From contig FWCC01000299.1 of assembly GCA_900169235.1 (NCBI GenBank), positions 62,001-126,000 of the forward strand: a stretch of 64,000 nucleotides of DNA, given 5' to 3'. Below, one piece after another: positions 33,497-45,247 of the stretch (position 1 is its first letter; every line of letters starts with the position of its first letter). The position numbers and the translations under genes are program-made. The notes below the pieces were generated by a model. The model saw only the letters and a program-made list of their open reading frames with translations. It had not been told where the DNA came from and did not search any database. The DNA comes from Zarea fungicola (taxonomy: Eukaryota > Ascomycota > Sordariomycetes > Hypocreales > Cordycipitaceae).

Positions 33497-34509
33497 GCCC
33501 CTGCCAGCAAACCTAGCCCTCTCAATGTACGTTTATCATCACGACGTGACGCCTCATATCATGCATCTTATTCTACCACCAGCATGATCACGTTTTTTTC
33601 TTGGTTCGGTTTCTTGGCAATAGCACACTTACTTGCCACTCCTGCCCTTGGCGCAAAAATCTTTTATCGGTGCGATGAAAGGCAACTCAGCATACTCTTG
33701 ACGCTCCCAGGCTAGTTAGCGGTACCGTTTGCCATTCGGTATACCCCTATCGCGTTTATACTTTATTACTGATGTTTTTTTTTCCTAATTGAGATACTAT
33801 TCGCAATCAGGTATCTTTTCCTTTTTGTTGTCGTTGACATCACCCCTTGTCGCTCTTTGAATTACTGGCCCTTCTCTATCAGGCTGGTCGGTCTGCCCTC
33901 CTGCAGGCTTCTACTAGTATCGGCGTTGAATATCCGATGCGCTGAGAAGGGATAGATGGTTTTACGACTTTTTGTTCTGTTCTTACTACTTAATGTTTGG
34001 CATAGAAAATGAAGACGGTGTCGGGGGTTTGTCAGTTCTTTGTACTCTTGTTTTTTCCCTTTCTCAGTACCCCCGTTTTTGTCAGCATCGTCGGGACTGC
34101 GAAAGTGCTTCATTTTGCTGCTCATTTTGCATGGTCTCCGAGTTGAATCGCTACTCGATTTGTACAATAGCAGGATATATCATGCCTTGGTGCGCACGGC
34201 TTTCCAGTCAAAATTTATGAAGGACCGAGAGACTGCGGAACAACATTGGTCAATAAAATTGAAGTACCAAGGCGAGCATATCTAAAATAGCCGACCCTTT
34301 TGATTTTGATGTATATTGTGTGCACAATACTTCTTCTGCTGTCCATGAACGAAATTCCTCTCAAGAAAATTGCATTAAACGCCGTGAACATGATCCAAAC
34401 GCCTGCGCCGTGATAATATAGAGAACCTGTTGCACTCCCTGCGACTCTAAAGTATCTCAAATTTTGCCTCCATACCTGCCGGCTGCTAACTCGCGCCCTC
34501 CATCCTCCT
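33497..34509. other. Convergent intergenic region, RhoGAP and RRS1 3' ends
   Basis: About 1 kb between genes ending toward each other. It is T-rich (for example 33776-33785 and 34046-34080), consistent with 3' UTRs on both strands. Short overlapping open frames on both strands (33862-34285) are unrecognised. No RNA gene was seen. Confidence 0.5.
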
Positions 34510-35106
34510 CTACTTCTTAAGCTTGGCGCTCTCCGTAGCGTCGCGCATATTCTTGCGCATCTTGCGCTCATTTCTCTTGACCCTCTCCCTGCGCTCGCGG
34601 CGGCCGTCACCACGGATACTGGTGCCCTCTTTGCGGCGCTGCTCGGCCTCAGGGTCGACCTCAACGAGCCACTCGTCCTCACCCTTCTTGTTGAGCCCCT
34701 TGTAACCCCATTTGCGCTTCCACTCTCCCGACTCCTCGTCATAGGCTAGGTTGCGGCGCTGCTCACGGGTCTTGGCTTTGATGCCCTTCTTGGCGGCGAA
34801 GCGCTCCCATTTGGTCGGTGGCTTAACAGCTGGGATAGGCTTTTCGCGGGGAAGGCGGGTTGAAGGCTGCGGGAGCGATAGCAGCACGCCGTCTTTAGTC
34901 GAGGTGAGGGCGCAGGTGGTCAGGAGTTGGTTGATAAGGGACTGAGCGCCGTCGCGGGCGACATTAGCAAGAGACTGTTCGACAGAGCTATGGTCGAGAG
35001 TAATGCTGTTGGGGTCTTCAACCATGAGGTAACCTAGATCGAAGGTGTACGGCGTGGGCTTCTCGACCACCACAGGCAACTTGGGCTTCGACGCTGGAAT
35101 AGACAT
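34510..35106 (-). CDS. RRS1: Ribosome biogenesis regulatory protein Rrs1
   Basis: An uninterrupted frame of 198 residues, similar to yeast Rrs1 (203). Rrs1 acts with Rpf2 in the nucleolus to bring 5S rRNA, uL18 and uL5 into the pre-60S particle. Diagnostic blocks are YTFDLGYLMVEDPN near residue 20, KWERFAAKKGIKAK near 103, and NLAYDEESGEWKRKWGYKG near 122. The Arg/Lys-rich tail (RRERRERVKRNERKM) is a likely nucleolar localisation and RNA-contact segment. The start is the first ATG and gives a full-length family N-terminus. It diverges from the mitoribosomal protein gene RSM23 with 549 bp between the starts. Confidence 0.95.
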   Translation of the reverse strand: MSIPASKPKLPVVVEKPTPYTFDLGYLMVEDPNSITLDHSSVEQSLANVARDGAQSLINQLLTTCALTSTKDGVLLSLPQPSTRLPREKPIPAVKPPTKWERFAAKKGIKAKTREQRRNLAYDEESGEWKRKWGYKGLNKKGEDEWLVEVDPEAEQRRKEGTSIRGDGRRERRERVKRNERKMRKNMRDATESAKLKK

Positions 35107-35655
35107 TGTGTATCTGTTGTTGTGGCTTTGGTATGGGAATCTTCCAATCGACTATTCGGCGCCGCTTTATATTTTTGGAAAGGAAAAAGGTCTTTTCAAT
35201 TTAAATCTGGAAAATGGTGCCTAGCTAGTCGTTGCATTGCTTTGCGAACGTAGCCTCCAGCTACTTTTTTTTCTTACTCAAGTTTGCGATAAAGAGCTTA
35301 TCGTAACTTAGCCGGCGGATCCTCGGCGGTCAAATATTCCGTGTCCAGCTCCCATTAATAAGGCTTAGATATTTCTTAGCGGTTAGCGCATCAACAGGTG
35401 CTGGACAGGGACCTTTCAGCGCTTGGTCGAATGCTTGGTACGCTAGCAGGAGTCTTAAGGTACCACACACACTAACTACTACGTTGATGGTTTTTCCCTT
35501 AAACCTCCAGGCGTAGATCCTCGCGACACCTTACAAACCGCAAGCCCGCCCAACAGGGCAGTTACCAACATCATATGCCCATGCCTCTCAAGAAACAGCT
35601 TCTCACTTCATTCTAATAAGCATATTACGTCGTTTGAGTTCCCGAGCCGGCCACA
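35107..35655. promoter_or_regulatory. Divergent promoter region of RRS1 and RSM23
   Basis: 549 bp between two start codons pointing away from each other. It holds a T-rich tract at 35264-35275 and a ccacacacactaacta run near 35463. I see no recognised transcription-factor site. Sharing of control between cytosolic and mitochondrial ribosome genes is only a possibility. Confidence 0.45.
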
Positions 35656-37140
35656 ATGGCAACCGCCAACAGTTTGAAGGTGATGCTGCGGCCCGCGCTC
35701 CCCCGTGCGCCGCGCCTTCAGCTGGGTCTCATCATTTTCGCGCCTCTCTCCACGACAAGTAGTCTCGCCGCCGGACCCCCTGCCGTCAAGAGCCGCCGAG
35801 ACATTGTTAAACCCACGAAGAAGACATTCAACAAGAAAAAAATCGTTGACAACGTTAAGAAGCCCGCACCCGGCGAGCGAAAGGCATTTCGCAAACGCAT
35901 CACTCTAAGCAACAACAGCGCCTTACCCGTTGAGGGGGTTCAAGTTCTTGAAGGAAATCTCTTGGCCCAAGCCGATAGCACCGCTACCGTCGTCGGGCTG
36001 CCCGACCAGGTTGTCGACCAGCTCCGCTCTCTTGGGGCCTTCCGGCCGACGCAGAGCTGGGGCTTGTTCAGAAAGCCGCACGTCCTAGTACGCAAGGAGA
36101 CGGTCGAGTTAATTACCAGAATGAACGTAGCCGTTTCCAAACAAGACGTGGCCAAGATTGTCGTCACGGGCAGTGGCAAGTCAGGGAAAAGCACAGCGCT
36201 GCTTCAGGCTATGAGCCATGCTCTCAAGAACGATTGGGTAGTTATCAACATCCCTGAAGGTATGATGATTTTCTCTCATCTTTATCACACATTACTCCAT
36301 GAATGTATTTATGCCGAAGCCAGTATTCTAACGCAACTATTTTTGAAAAAAAAAACAGCCCAAGACCTTGTCATCGCCCACACAGACTACGCACCGGTCC
36401 TCAACACGGAGCCATTGCAGTTTACGCAGCCGACTTACACGCTCAACCTACTGCAAAATATTTTGAAGGCCAACCAGACTGCCCTGGCGAAGCTAAAAAT
36501 AGAACAAAAATCTTCACTGACCGGTGGCCTGCCAGAAGGCTCCTCACTCGCTGACCTCATCATCAACATCAGGGAACCCGACGCCGCCTGGCCCGGCTTC
36601 ACAGCCCTCTGGTCAGAGCTGACGCTGCCTGGCCGGCCGCCTGTGCTGATGACCCTTGACGGCCTCTCCTTTGCCAATAAGGACACCGAATATCGCGACC
36701 CAGCCATGAACAAGGTGCACGCCCACGATCTCACTATCCTCGGACACTTCTTCGCCGCGCTGTCTGGCGCCAGTAAGATGCCGAATGGCGGCGCTGTCAT
36801 CGCCGCTGACTCAGGGAGCAATAAGACAGAGCGCCACCCGTCGCAGACTCTCGTCCTTGAGCAGCTCGAGGCGGGGCAGGCTGGCCGCAGGGTCCCCTCT
36901 CCCGAGGCGTACTTGCGCGGCTACGACAACAGGGTCTACGACGCCTTGAAGAACACGCACGTCCTACGTCTCGAGGGTATCTCCAAAGAAGAAGCCCGAT
37001 CACTTATGGAGTACTGGGGCGCCAGTGGTCTCATCCGCAGCGCGCTGAGCGCCGAGCTAGTCGCCCAGAAGTGGGCGCTTGGTGGCCATGGCAATATCGG
37101 TGAGATGGAGAGAGCTGTGCTGCAAAACTTGAAATTGTAA
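35656..37140 (+). CDS. RSM23: Mitochondrial small-subunit ribosomal protein mS29 (Rsm23/DAP3)
   Basis: Two exons, 35656-36259 and 36359-37140, give 461 residues. It is the GTP-binding-type protein of the mitochondrial 37S subunit (DAP3 family). The N-terminus (Arg/Ala/Leu-rich, few acidic residues up to about residue 40) looks like a mitochondrial import signal. A P-loop VTGSGKSGKSTALLQA lies at about 172-187, and the family block IPEAQDLVIAHTDYAPV is assembled across the intron. The C-terminal half has YLRGYDNRVYDALKNTH and a helical end. The 99-nt intron has no in-frame stop and a length divisible by three; splicing is preferred because it restores the conserved block, and the unspliced version adds 33 unconserved hydrophobic residues. 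Confidence 0.93.
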   Translation: MATANSLKVMLRPALPRAPRLQLGLIIFAPLSTTSSLAAGPPAVKSRRDIVKPTKKTFNKKKIVDNVKKPAPGERKAFRKRITLSNNSALPVEGVQVLEGNLLAQADSTATVVGLPDQVVDQLRSLGAFRPTQSWGLFRKPHVLVRKETVELITRMNVAVSKQDVAKIVVTGSGKSGKSTALLQAMSHALKNDWVVINIPEGMMIFSHLYHTLLHECIYAEASILTQLFLKKKTAQDLVIAHTDYAPVLNTEPLQFTQPTYTLNLLQNILKANQTALAKLKIEQKSSLTGGLPEGSSLADLIINIREPDAAWPGFTALWSELTLPGRPPVLMTLDGLSFANKDTEYRDPAMNKVHAHDLTILGHFFAALSGASKMPNGGAVIAADSGSNKTERHPSQTLVLEQLEAGQAGRRVPSPEAYLRGYDNRVYDALKNTHVLRLEGISKEEARSLMEYWGASGLIRSALSAELVAQKWALGGHGNIGEMERAVLQNLKL

Positions 37141-37586
37141 ACTAAGCGTCAACGCAAAGGGGGGGGAAGTGTTTGATGAAGTTGGACGACGGACTTTGAT
37201 AAATCCTACTTTCATTGTTGTGTACTATATACCGCCGCATTAGAAGTTTTGTATAAAAACGATGCCATAACTTCCACTTTTTATATTTACAGTCAAAAAG
37301 GTTAAATTATCTCGCCGGAGGAGCGCACGGAAGGGGCCATGTTACACAAAGTAAATTTTTGTATTTGAGCTCATAGACTCTTACTGTAAAACATGAGGGC
37401 CGATGTTAAAATGGCCAATAATCCCACAGGTTGCAGGAATCATTTCCCTGAAAAACGCTCAAGCATCGAATCGCACCAAAAACTCTCCCAAATGATAAAA
37501 CAACCCAGTTCAACCATTTCCTAAACGCCGGGTGTCCACATCAGTTCAAAAGCATTCCATTTCAAGTCCGCCTCCCCTTATCCAAT
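37141..37586. other. Convergent intergenic region, RSM23 and MCM7 3' ends
   Basis: 446 bp holding the 3' ends of two converging genes. A G run (about 37159-37166) lies just after the RSM23 stop. A/T-rich stretches at 37250-37310 fit polyadenylation sites. No other feature was seen. Confidence 0.55.
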
Positions 37587-40246
37587 TTATAGCTCATCCA
37601 TATCATTACCAGCGTCATCGCCCGCGGCGGTAACAAATACCAGTCTGGTACCGCTGCCAGTTGTTTGCCAAACCTGAACGTTATGTTAGTAGACTGTGTG
37701 AGATTCGGCAAGGCGTATGAGAGTAACTTACGTCCAGAGTGGTATACTCTTCGAGTGCATTCATCCATTGGTCCTCGGTGAAGCCCTTAGCAATGACCCG
37801 CTCCTTCACCTTTCTCATGCTCAGCTCAATGCCCTGCTCATCATCCTCAGCATCGTCTGCACGGCAGGCACCAGAGTCAGCCAGAGCCTTGACAAGGTTG
37901 TAGATTCTGCTGCTGGCATTCAAGCCTCGTCGACCAGATCCAGCGTCAACATTGAGGCTATCTTTGGACGCCTCGACCAGACGCAGAGCCTCGTCAACGT
38001 CATCCTGAGTAACCTCGTTGCTGAAGCGCAGACGCGCCAGAGCCTGTGCCAGACGCACAACACCTAAGAGAGTACGTGGAGTGGTGTGGGTAAACTGTTT
38101 CCCCTTCTTCTCAGCACGCTGCTGCTGGTCGCGCATGCGGACATACGTTCTGATCATGTACTCGGTCACAGACTCGGGAACCACGGGTCTGTAGGTTCTG
38201 GCTTGTGCAACATAGGAGCGGACCTCATGAGGGGTAAAGACGACGTTATCAGTGCCCAAATCCGGGTGGCGGCCGTTCATATGTACAAAGGCGACATGCT
38301 TGGCAAGCTGCTCATCTGAATCACGGCTAGGGACGTCAAGAAGTAAGAAGATGACATCGAAACGCGAGAGCAGCGCAGCGGGAAGATTGATATTCTCGAT
38401 AGGAGAAAGTCGAGGGTTATAGCGCCCGTAGATAGGGTTAGCGGCTGCAAGGATGGATGTACGAGCATTGAGGGTGGTTGAGATTCCGGCCTTGGAAATG
38501 GAAATTGTCTGCTGTTCCATGACTTCATGGATGGCAGTACGATCATTTTCGTCCATCTTATCGAATTCATCGATACAGCAGATACCATTATCTGCCAAAA
38601 CAAGTGCACCGCCTTCCAGAACCATTTCATCAGTAACGGGGTCCCTCATGACAGCAGCCGTCAGGCCAACGCCACTGCTGCCACGACCAGATGTGTAGAC
38701 ACCCCGGGGGGCAACTTTAGAGATGTACTTCAGAAGCTGGGACTTGGCCACACCGGGGTCTCCCATCATGCAGATGTTGAGGTCTCCTCGAATCTTCATG
38801 CCGTCACCCATCTCTTTTGTGACACCACCAATCAAGAGTAGGAGGAGTGCCTTCTTAACATCTAGGTGACCAAAGATTTCTGGTGCAATAGACTTAGCAA
38901 GCAGCTCGTAAACCTGGCCTGTTTGTCGATACTTGTCAATGCGTCGTACTAGTGACGGGTCGATAATCATCTCGCTGTAAGCTTTCTTGTGCTGGCGAAT
39001 ATAGTGCGCCTCGAGATATGTGTCAGTGAGTAGACCTGCCTTCATGGCCTGGAAGCCAGTATAGGGCGTAGGGAGAAAGATGCCCGAAATGTCAACAACA
39101 TCGCCGGGATTTACACGGCGGACGAGACTACCGAAGCAATGCACTGTGAGAGATCGAGGAATCTGGCCAATCGGGACCTGCTCAGCCATCTCCTGAACCT
39201 TGACCTCTTGGAAAGGGAGGAATTTAGAGGCGCGTGTTGACGGATTCAGCTGTCCCTTCGACTGGTTGCTCTTGCAGTCTTCCGATGGACACATCATAAG
39301 GGGGCCATACTGCTTATCCGTAACGGGCTGGAAAATCTCGCAGCCACATCGGTCGCAAGTGTAGGCGCTGACTTGAACAATAGGTTTGACATCGGAAACA
39401 CGAGTAACGATGGCGCGGACTGTGATCAGATGACCCAAGTTCTCCCCGCGGACGTGCCGGACAGCAAGCGCCTTAGAGGCAAAATCAGGCGAGTCGACGC
39501 GAGGCTTGAAGACAAGGGTGTATCTGCGTGTGAGCTCGGCAGGGAATTTGTCACTCTCGAGAGTTGCATCGCGCTCGGCAGCCTCCTCAAGCTCGCGGTT
39601 CCGTGCTTGGCGGCGAGCCATTAGGACGTCAAGGACGTCATCCTTGAAGCTATGGGGAGGGGTTAGCGAACCATATCAGCAGCATAACATCTAGCGCATC
39701 TTACTTGACATCTACACTTGGTGCCGGCATAACCTTATCGATAGCCCTGGAGACAATATCGACATAGTGCTTGGTGTTAAGCTCGATGCAGTCGACGAGC
39801 TTCAGGTTCTCTCCGGTTTCTCTCTCCCACTGAGTGCTTGGTTAGACTTGTGTAGCGTTGAAAGAAGATTAACACATACTGTCGCAAGGTCTTCCAGATC
39901 AAGTACAATCTCATCGATTACACGGTCGGCAAGTTTCTGCATCATCTCCTTGTACTTGTGGTGGGGGTTGCGCCTTTGCTCCTTGTCGCGACGACGGCGA
40001 TCCCCAGTGTCGTCCTCTTCATCCATGAAATCGTACTCGTCGCTCAAGTCGTCCTCATCAATGGTGACATTTCCCATGGCGGTGGTAATTGTGTGCTCAG
40101 GGGAAGTCTTGAAGTCTTGGAGGAAGACCTCGAACGCGCCTCGAGAACCGTTAGCTGGGTACAGGCACAACAGGCAACGGAAGACAGAGCATCTTACTTT
40201 GCTGTTGTTCATAGTTGACGGGTGGCTTGTATTCTCGGAGCGCCAT
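37587..40246 (-). CDS. MCM7: MCM2-7 replicative helicase subunit Mcm7
   Basis: Minus-strand exons are 40246-40198, 40139-39880, 39829-39705, 39649-37732 and 37673-37587, giving 812 residues. Mcm7 is part of the hexameric helicase loaded at replication origins. It matches Mcm7 rather than other MCMs by [34 protein letters not shown] text and [20 protein letters not shown]. The zinc finger is CDRCGCEIF with a later CPSEDC. Walker A is [11 protein letters not shown], Walker [13 protein letters not shown], and the arginine finger LLSRFD. The last exon ([14 protein letters not shown] to the stop) is separate and would be missed if translation were read past 37732. The start at 40246 gives the short conserved N-terminus [16 protein letters not shown]. 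It shares a 478-bp divergent promoter with PEX1. Confidence 0.97.
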
Positions 40247-40724
40247 GATGGGCGGGAATGGCTTGCAATCTCAGCTAGCAACTTCTGTCCCTACGTCTCT
40301 TAGTTGACGAAGATGAAGCCAGCGGATTTGTAAATGTGAAATTGAGGCTCGAGGATATGCAGATTGATACAATAAGGTCGGGTGGAGGAATTTTGGTGGG
40401 GGCTGGGGGAGGGAGGATTGCCAGCCAACTCCGAGCTCTCTAGCGCGTCCTGAACGCGACTGAACGCGAGTTTTCGCGTCTGGTGCCACAAGTGTCTGCT
40501 AAAGTGGTTTGCGCCACAAGTGGCGCACAATCTCTCAAGTCTAGCAGCGTAGCATCACTTCAAAGCCGGAGGACCCACTGCACGTGCCGCTTACCTCGGC
40601 CACTGGTCGGAACAATCTGAGGAAAGCGTTTAAACGATAGCTCATCTTCTAACTTTCGTCGCCTCTGCGCAAGTCTAAAGTCAAGTTGTGACATGCTGTA
40701 GTATAAAGCTGCATCTGTTGCATC
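40247..40724. promoter_or_regulatory. Shared divergent promoter of MCM7 and PEX1 with CGCG cluster
   Basis: 478 bp between the start codons. At 40443-40480 four CGCG cores follow in 35 bp: agcgcgtc, gaacgcgac, gaacgcgag and ttttcgcgtc. They resemble MluI-box/E2F-like sites bound by MBF at G1/S. Next to them, gccacaagtg occurs twice (40485-40494 and 40513-40522), the second copy inside a perfect inverted repeat GCGCCAC-aa-GTGGCGC at 40511-40526. The cluster lies about 200-235 bp before the MCM7 start and 245-280 bp before the PEX1 start. Assignment to MCM7 is by known biology of MCM genes, not by position. Confidence 0.55.
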
Positions 40725-43700
40725 ATGGCTCCCAGAAAGAATGCGCAGTCGGTGAATGCCGAGCTCTCAATTGTCCATTTGAAGAACTGCTTGGTTAACC
40801 TCCCCCCCACCTTGGTGTCGCTGCTCGTTAATGTTAATACGGTATGTCTAACTTGAGCAAGAAGACATAAGCTTACCACTAACGCTTCTAACTTTTTTAA
40901 TGTCCATAGCCGGCGCAGAATGTTGTTGTTGAGCTTAGCTTTCGCGCGCCAGCACTTGGTTCACAGTCGTCCTCGGGTACCCACGAGCGATCCGTCTTTC
41001 TCGGCTGGACAGGCATGCCGAGCAAACGAAAAACTGCGGCCCCAGTCAGTCGCGAAAGTGGAAGAATATCGTCTCGGGATCAAGATATTCAACTCGTAGA
41101 GATTGACGCTACGCTCGCTCATACTCTCGGCCTGAGTGACGGTCAAAAGGTCACAGCAACTGTCCATGTCGATCCCCCAATCGCGCATACCATTAACATT
41201 GAGCCTATGACTCCTGAAGACTGGGAGATCATTGAGCTCCATGCGACCTTTCTTGAGCTTAATCTTCAGTCTCAAATTAGAGCCCTTCCGAACCCGGCAT
41301 ACACCGGTTCTGGCGACAAGCCAATGCCGCCGCATCCTCTGACGCTTCATCTCTCGCCAACCTCGACTGCTAATATCAAAATTATCTCACTAGACCCAGG
41401 GCCCCCCGTAACTGCTGCGTTCGCAAAACTTTCACCGAACGCCGAGGTAATCGTCGCCCCCAAGACCCGCACCAAGCAAGCCCAAAACAGCGGCGACCAT
41501 CGAAGCGTAGCCAGCACCTCGCGGTCGAGACGCAGTGGTACGAGCACCATTCGCCGAAAGAACGTGAGGGAAGAGCGCAAACCGACCATGTTCCTGCGCG
41601 CCATCGACAAGTCATATTGCGCAGATTGGTTCGATGTCTCCGTAGCGATCCATGACAAGGTTGTTTGGGTCGACCGCGATCATCTCTTCTCCAACGAGTT
41701 CCGTGGAGTTAATTTCGTGGTGGTCGATGTAATCAGACCAGCAGGTCTCCAGAAGCCTCAACCCGAAGGAGAAGCTGCACAGGCGCAAACACCAGCCGCA
41801 ACAAAAGTCGTAGCGCGTCTTCTGGCCTGGGACGACCCGCCAAATGGACAAACCGCGGCCATATCAGAACCACTCTGCGCCGCGCTTGGATGTTCTGGTA
41901 TTGTCGGCGGCGTGATCAAGTTACAAGCTGCACCACAGCAGCTTGGCCGCAATGCTGTTCTAGCCATCAAAGTCTTCCCCTTTGCGGCCAGCTTGAAGTC
42001 GGCGGAAGGCTTGCGATTTGGCAGCGAAACAAAGGCCGAGAAGGAGGAATCTGCTAAGCGATTCAAGCATATTTACTATGGCACCAAGGAGAAACCTGGC
42101 TTACTGCAAGGCCCTGTGACTGACGGTGTTGTCGTGGGCTTGTATGGTGGGCTCGACGCACCTCAGGGTTGGGAAGGTGGCATCATTCGATTTGAGTATA
42201 GTACAGATCACGACCAGGTCAAGGATACAACCAATTGGCTAGCTGGCGTGGATTCTAAACTACAGGTTGAATTCCAGCCGCCTGTACCTCGGCCAAGCTT
42301 CGTCGTTGACTCGGACGAGTTTGATCTTCTACCGGCCCATGATTCTGCTCTAGTCGGCATCAACAATCTTCTCAAGTCGTTAGAGTCGCATTTGTCGCAC
42401 TTATCTTCCGTTCTCTTGACTGGAACCATGGGTGCCGGGAAAACTGCCGTGGCCAAACATATGGCTGAGAAGTTGCGCAAAGAGACTCTATTTTATACGA
42501 TATACTTCTCCTGCCGGAAGCTAGTGACGGACGAAACGAGAGTATCGACCATTCGAGAGACACTTGAGCGCCTATTCATGTCCGCCAGCTGGGGAGCCCG
42601 CTTAGGAGGCAGAGGTATAGTGGTCCTGGACGATCTCGACAAGCTCTGCCCGGTCGAAACAGAGTTACAAGTTGGCAACGATAACGGACGAAGTCGTCAA
42701 ATCAGTGAAGCGATACGATCGATAGTAAGACAATACTGCGGGCGGGATAGCAGCATTGTCCTTTTGGCTACCGCAGAGAGCAAAGATTCTCTTAACAGTG
42801 TTGTTGTGAGTGGTCATGTTGTGAGAGAAATTGTAGAGTTGAAGGCGCCAGACAAAGAAGCGCGACGAAGAGTCATGGAGACTATCGCAAAGCAAAATGC
42901 CGTGTCAGCAGAGGACACAGACTGCCTCGGCAGTAACAGTCGACCAACAACGGCTGATGGCACCAACATTGAGGAAAATGGCGATTGGCTCCATGGAGCA
43001 GACCAATCAGGAGCAGCAGTCTCAAAATCTACAGACAGTGGTTTTATCCTCGATTCCGACCTAGATTTCCTTGACATCGCAGGAGAAACCGATGGTTACA
43101 TGCCCGGAGACTTAACCGTAGTTATATCCCGTGCCAGAAACGAAGCCATTATACGGGGTCTCAGCGAATCGCCCAACGATACTACCGCTAGCGCCATTCA
43201 TCTAAGTCGAGTCGACTTTGACAAAGCCCTGGAGGGCTTTACACCAGCCTCTCTACGGAATGTATCCCTGCAAAGCTCCACAACGACATTTAAATCTATC
43301 GGCGGTCTCCAAGAAACAAGAAAGATTCTGCTCGAGACACTACAATACCCTACAAAGTACGCTCCCATCTTCTCGCAATGCCCTCTCCGTTTGCGTTCGG
43401 GTCTTTTGCTGTATGGATTTCCTGGATGCGGCAAGACGCTCCTTGCCAGCGCTGTGGCGGGTGAGTGTGGTCTGAACTTCATCAGCGTCAAGGGTCCTGA
43501 AATTCTAAACAAGTACATCGGTGCCTCAGAAAAGAGCGTTCGTGACTTGTTCGACCGTGCGCAGGCCGCGAGACCCTGTGTGCTTTTCTTTGATGAGTTT
43601 GACTCCATCGCTCCGAAGAGAGGACATGACTCAACTGGTGTGACGGACCGTGTAGTAAACCAGCTGCTCACGCAAATGGACGGTGCCGAGGGTCTCTCCG

Positions 43701-44467
43701 GCGTCTACGTGCTTGCCGCCACGTCACGCCCTGATCTCATCGACCCAGCTCTTCTCCGACCAGGTCGTCTCGACAAGTCGCTTCTATGCGATATGCCCAC
43801 CGCGGAGGACCGCCTTGACATTATCAAAGCGCTATTCCAAAAGGTTAGGCTTTCTGACGAGCTCACCGAGTCCGAGAATGCGTGGGAGGAGGTTGCCCGC
43901 CGCACAGACGGCTTCTCTGGCGCCGACCTGCAGGCGCTCGTGTCTAACTCACAGCTCGAGGCCATCCACGATGTACTCGACGTCGGTGCTGTTTCCAGTA
44001 CGACTCGCACGAACAAGAGCAGCGGTCAGAATGGTGGCGGTTGTGGAATGACCCAGAGTTTTGTGCAGTTCCGCTACGGTACTGATGCGGAGCAGTCGTT
44101 GTCTACCAAGCCTGTCGCGCAGAGCAAATCTGTCGCGCTCATGGAGCAGGTCGCCATCACATCCAAGCTCGAGCAAATCAAACTCGCCCGCCGAAAGGAG
44201 AAGCAGATGCACAAGGGACCGGCTTCTATGGGCTATGATGGTTCATTTACTAATGGCGATAGCAAGACAGCGCCCGAGGATCAGAAGGAAGTCGTCATTG
44301 GCTGGGATCACCTTGTCAAAGCGTTAGACAATACACGGGCGAGCATCAGTCAAGACGAGAGGAGCCGCCTGGAACGCATCTACCACGAGTTTGTCGCCGG
44401 TCGCAGCGGCAAGTTGAAAGACGGGCAGGGAAGCACAGAAATTGGAGGGCGCAGCAGCCTCATGTAA
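40725..44467 (+). CDS. PEX1: Peroxisomal AAA+ ATPase Pex1
   Basis: Two exons, 40725-40841 and 40910-44467, give 1224 residues. Pex1 forms with Pex6 the hexameric motor that pulls the ubiquitinated receptor Pex5 out of the peroxisome membrane. The N-terminal double-psi/barrel region (residues about 1-190) includes FLGWTGMPSKRK and the block EIIELHATFLELNLQSQIRA. The D1 domain has a P-loop GTMGAGKTAVAKH near residue 543 and a degenerate Walker B VVLDDLDKLCP. The D2 domain has GFPGCGKTLLASAVAG near 874, Walker B CVLFFDEFDSIAPKRG, and the second region of homology with ATSRPDLIDPALLRPGRLDK. A well conserved D2 and weaker D1 are typical of Pex1. In filamentous fungi, loss of Pex1-type functions impairs fatty-acid use and Woronin-body formation. 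Confidence 0.96.
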
Positions 44468-45247
44468 GAATGCTCAAAGCGCGGCAAATGTATAGGTATA
44501 ATAATACGCTAGTGTACTTTTATTGTTATGATTCTGCTTTGCACTGTTCGGTCAACATCTGTCTAACCCATTTATCAGGAAGGCAAGTTACAGAAGCAGC
44601 AGACTGTTCTCGTCAGCATCGATTTATTGCCTCTAGGACTACTAACCAACTCCGGCGGCAACGCCTTTGCTTCATGCTGAAGTAGATGCGACTTTTCTAA
44701 TGGAATATGGCTCGTGCGTTTCTCGCCGAATTTTATGATTTGGCTGCGAAGCCGGTATCTGCCAAGGCTCAAGGAATAAGTATCTATAAATGAGAATAAG
44801 AAGAATAAGGAGAACCAGGAGAAGCTATTTATACGTCGGTATCACGACAAAAGTAACAGTATTGAGCGATGAAGCAAAACATGTAGTTAGTCTTCCAGAC
44901 GCGCAGCAACTCACTGCTATACGACATAGTGACAGAACGTTCCCCGTCTGCTTTCGCTTTGCAACTGCTGGTGAAACAAGAAGCATTGAGTAGCCACTCT
45001 TTTCCATAATTATGGTTGCTTGCGATATTGTAAAGACAAATACTTGCGCCACAAGACGTACGCATTGTAAAAGCCAAAGTAACAAGCAAAAACATGCCAA
45101 CAAATAGGTGGCTCGCCTCTCGTAGCCTAAGTGATACGTAACCAGAGTTTGGGCACAACTTGAAAGTTTCGTTCAAGCTGTATCGATATTAAACGTGATA
45201 CCGCTTAATGCCAAGTCAATTTTTGGGCTCTTCGCTCCTTTTTGCCG
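44468..45247. other. Convergent intergenic region, PEX1 and nucleotidase 3' ends
   Basis: 780 bp between two gene ends. There are purine-rich repeats (gaataagaagaataaggagaacc) near 44790-44815. Overlapping short frames on both strands at 44790-45176 have no recognisable content. No RNA gene was seen. Confidence 0.5.

Noticed and set aside
35656..37140. RSM23 as one uninterrupted 494-codon gene
   Set aside because: The frame is open, but the 33-residue insert from 36260 to 36358 breaks the conserved IPEAQDLVIAHTDY block; good GT and AG sites flank it.
37681..39621. MCM gene as MCM3 or another paralog
   Set aside because: The N-terminal blocks, the zinc finger text and the last-exon [14 protein letters not shown] fit Mcm7 rather than Mcm2-6.
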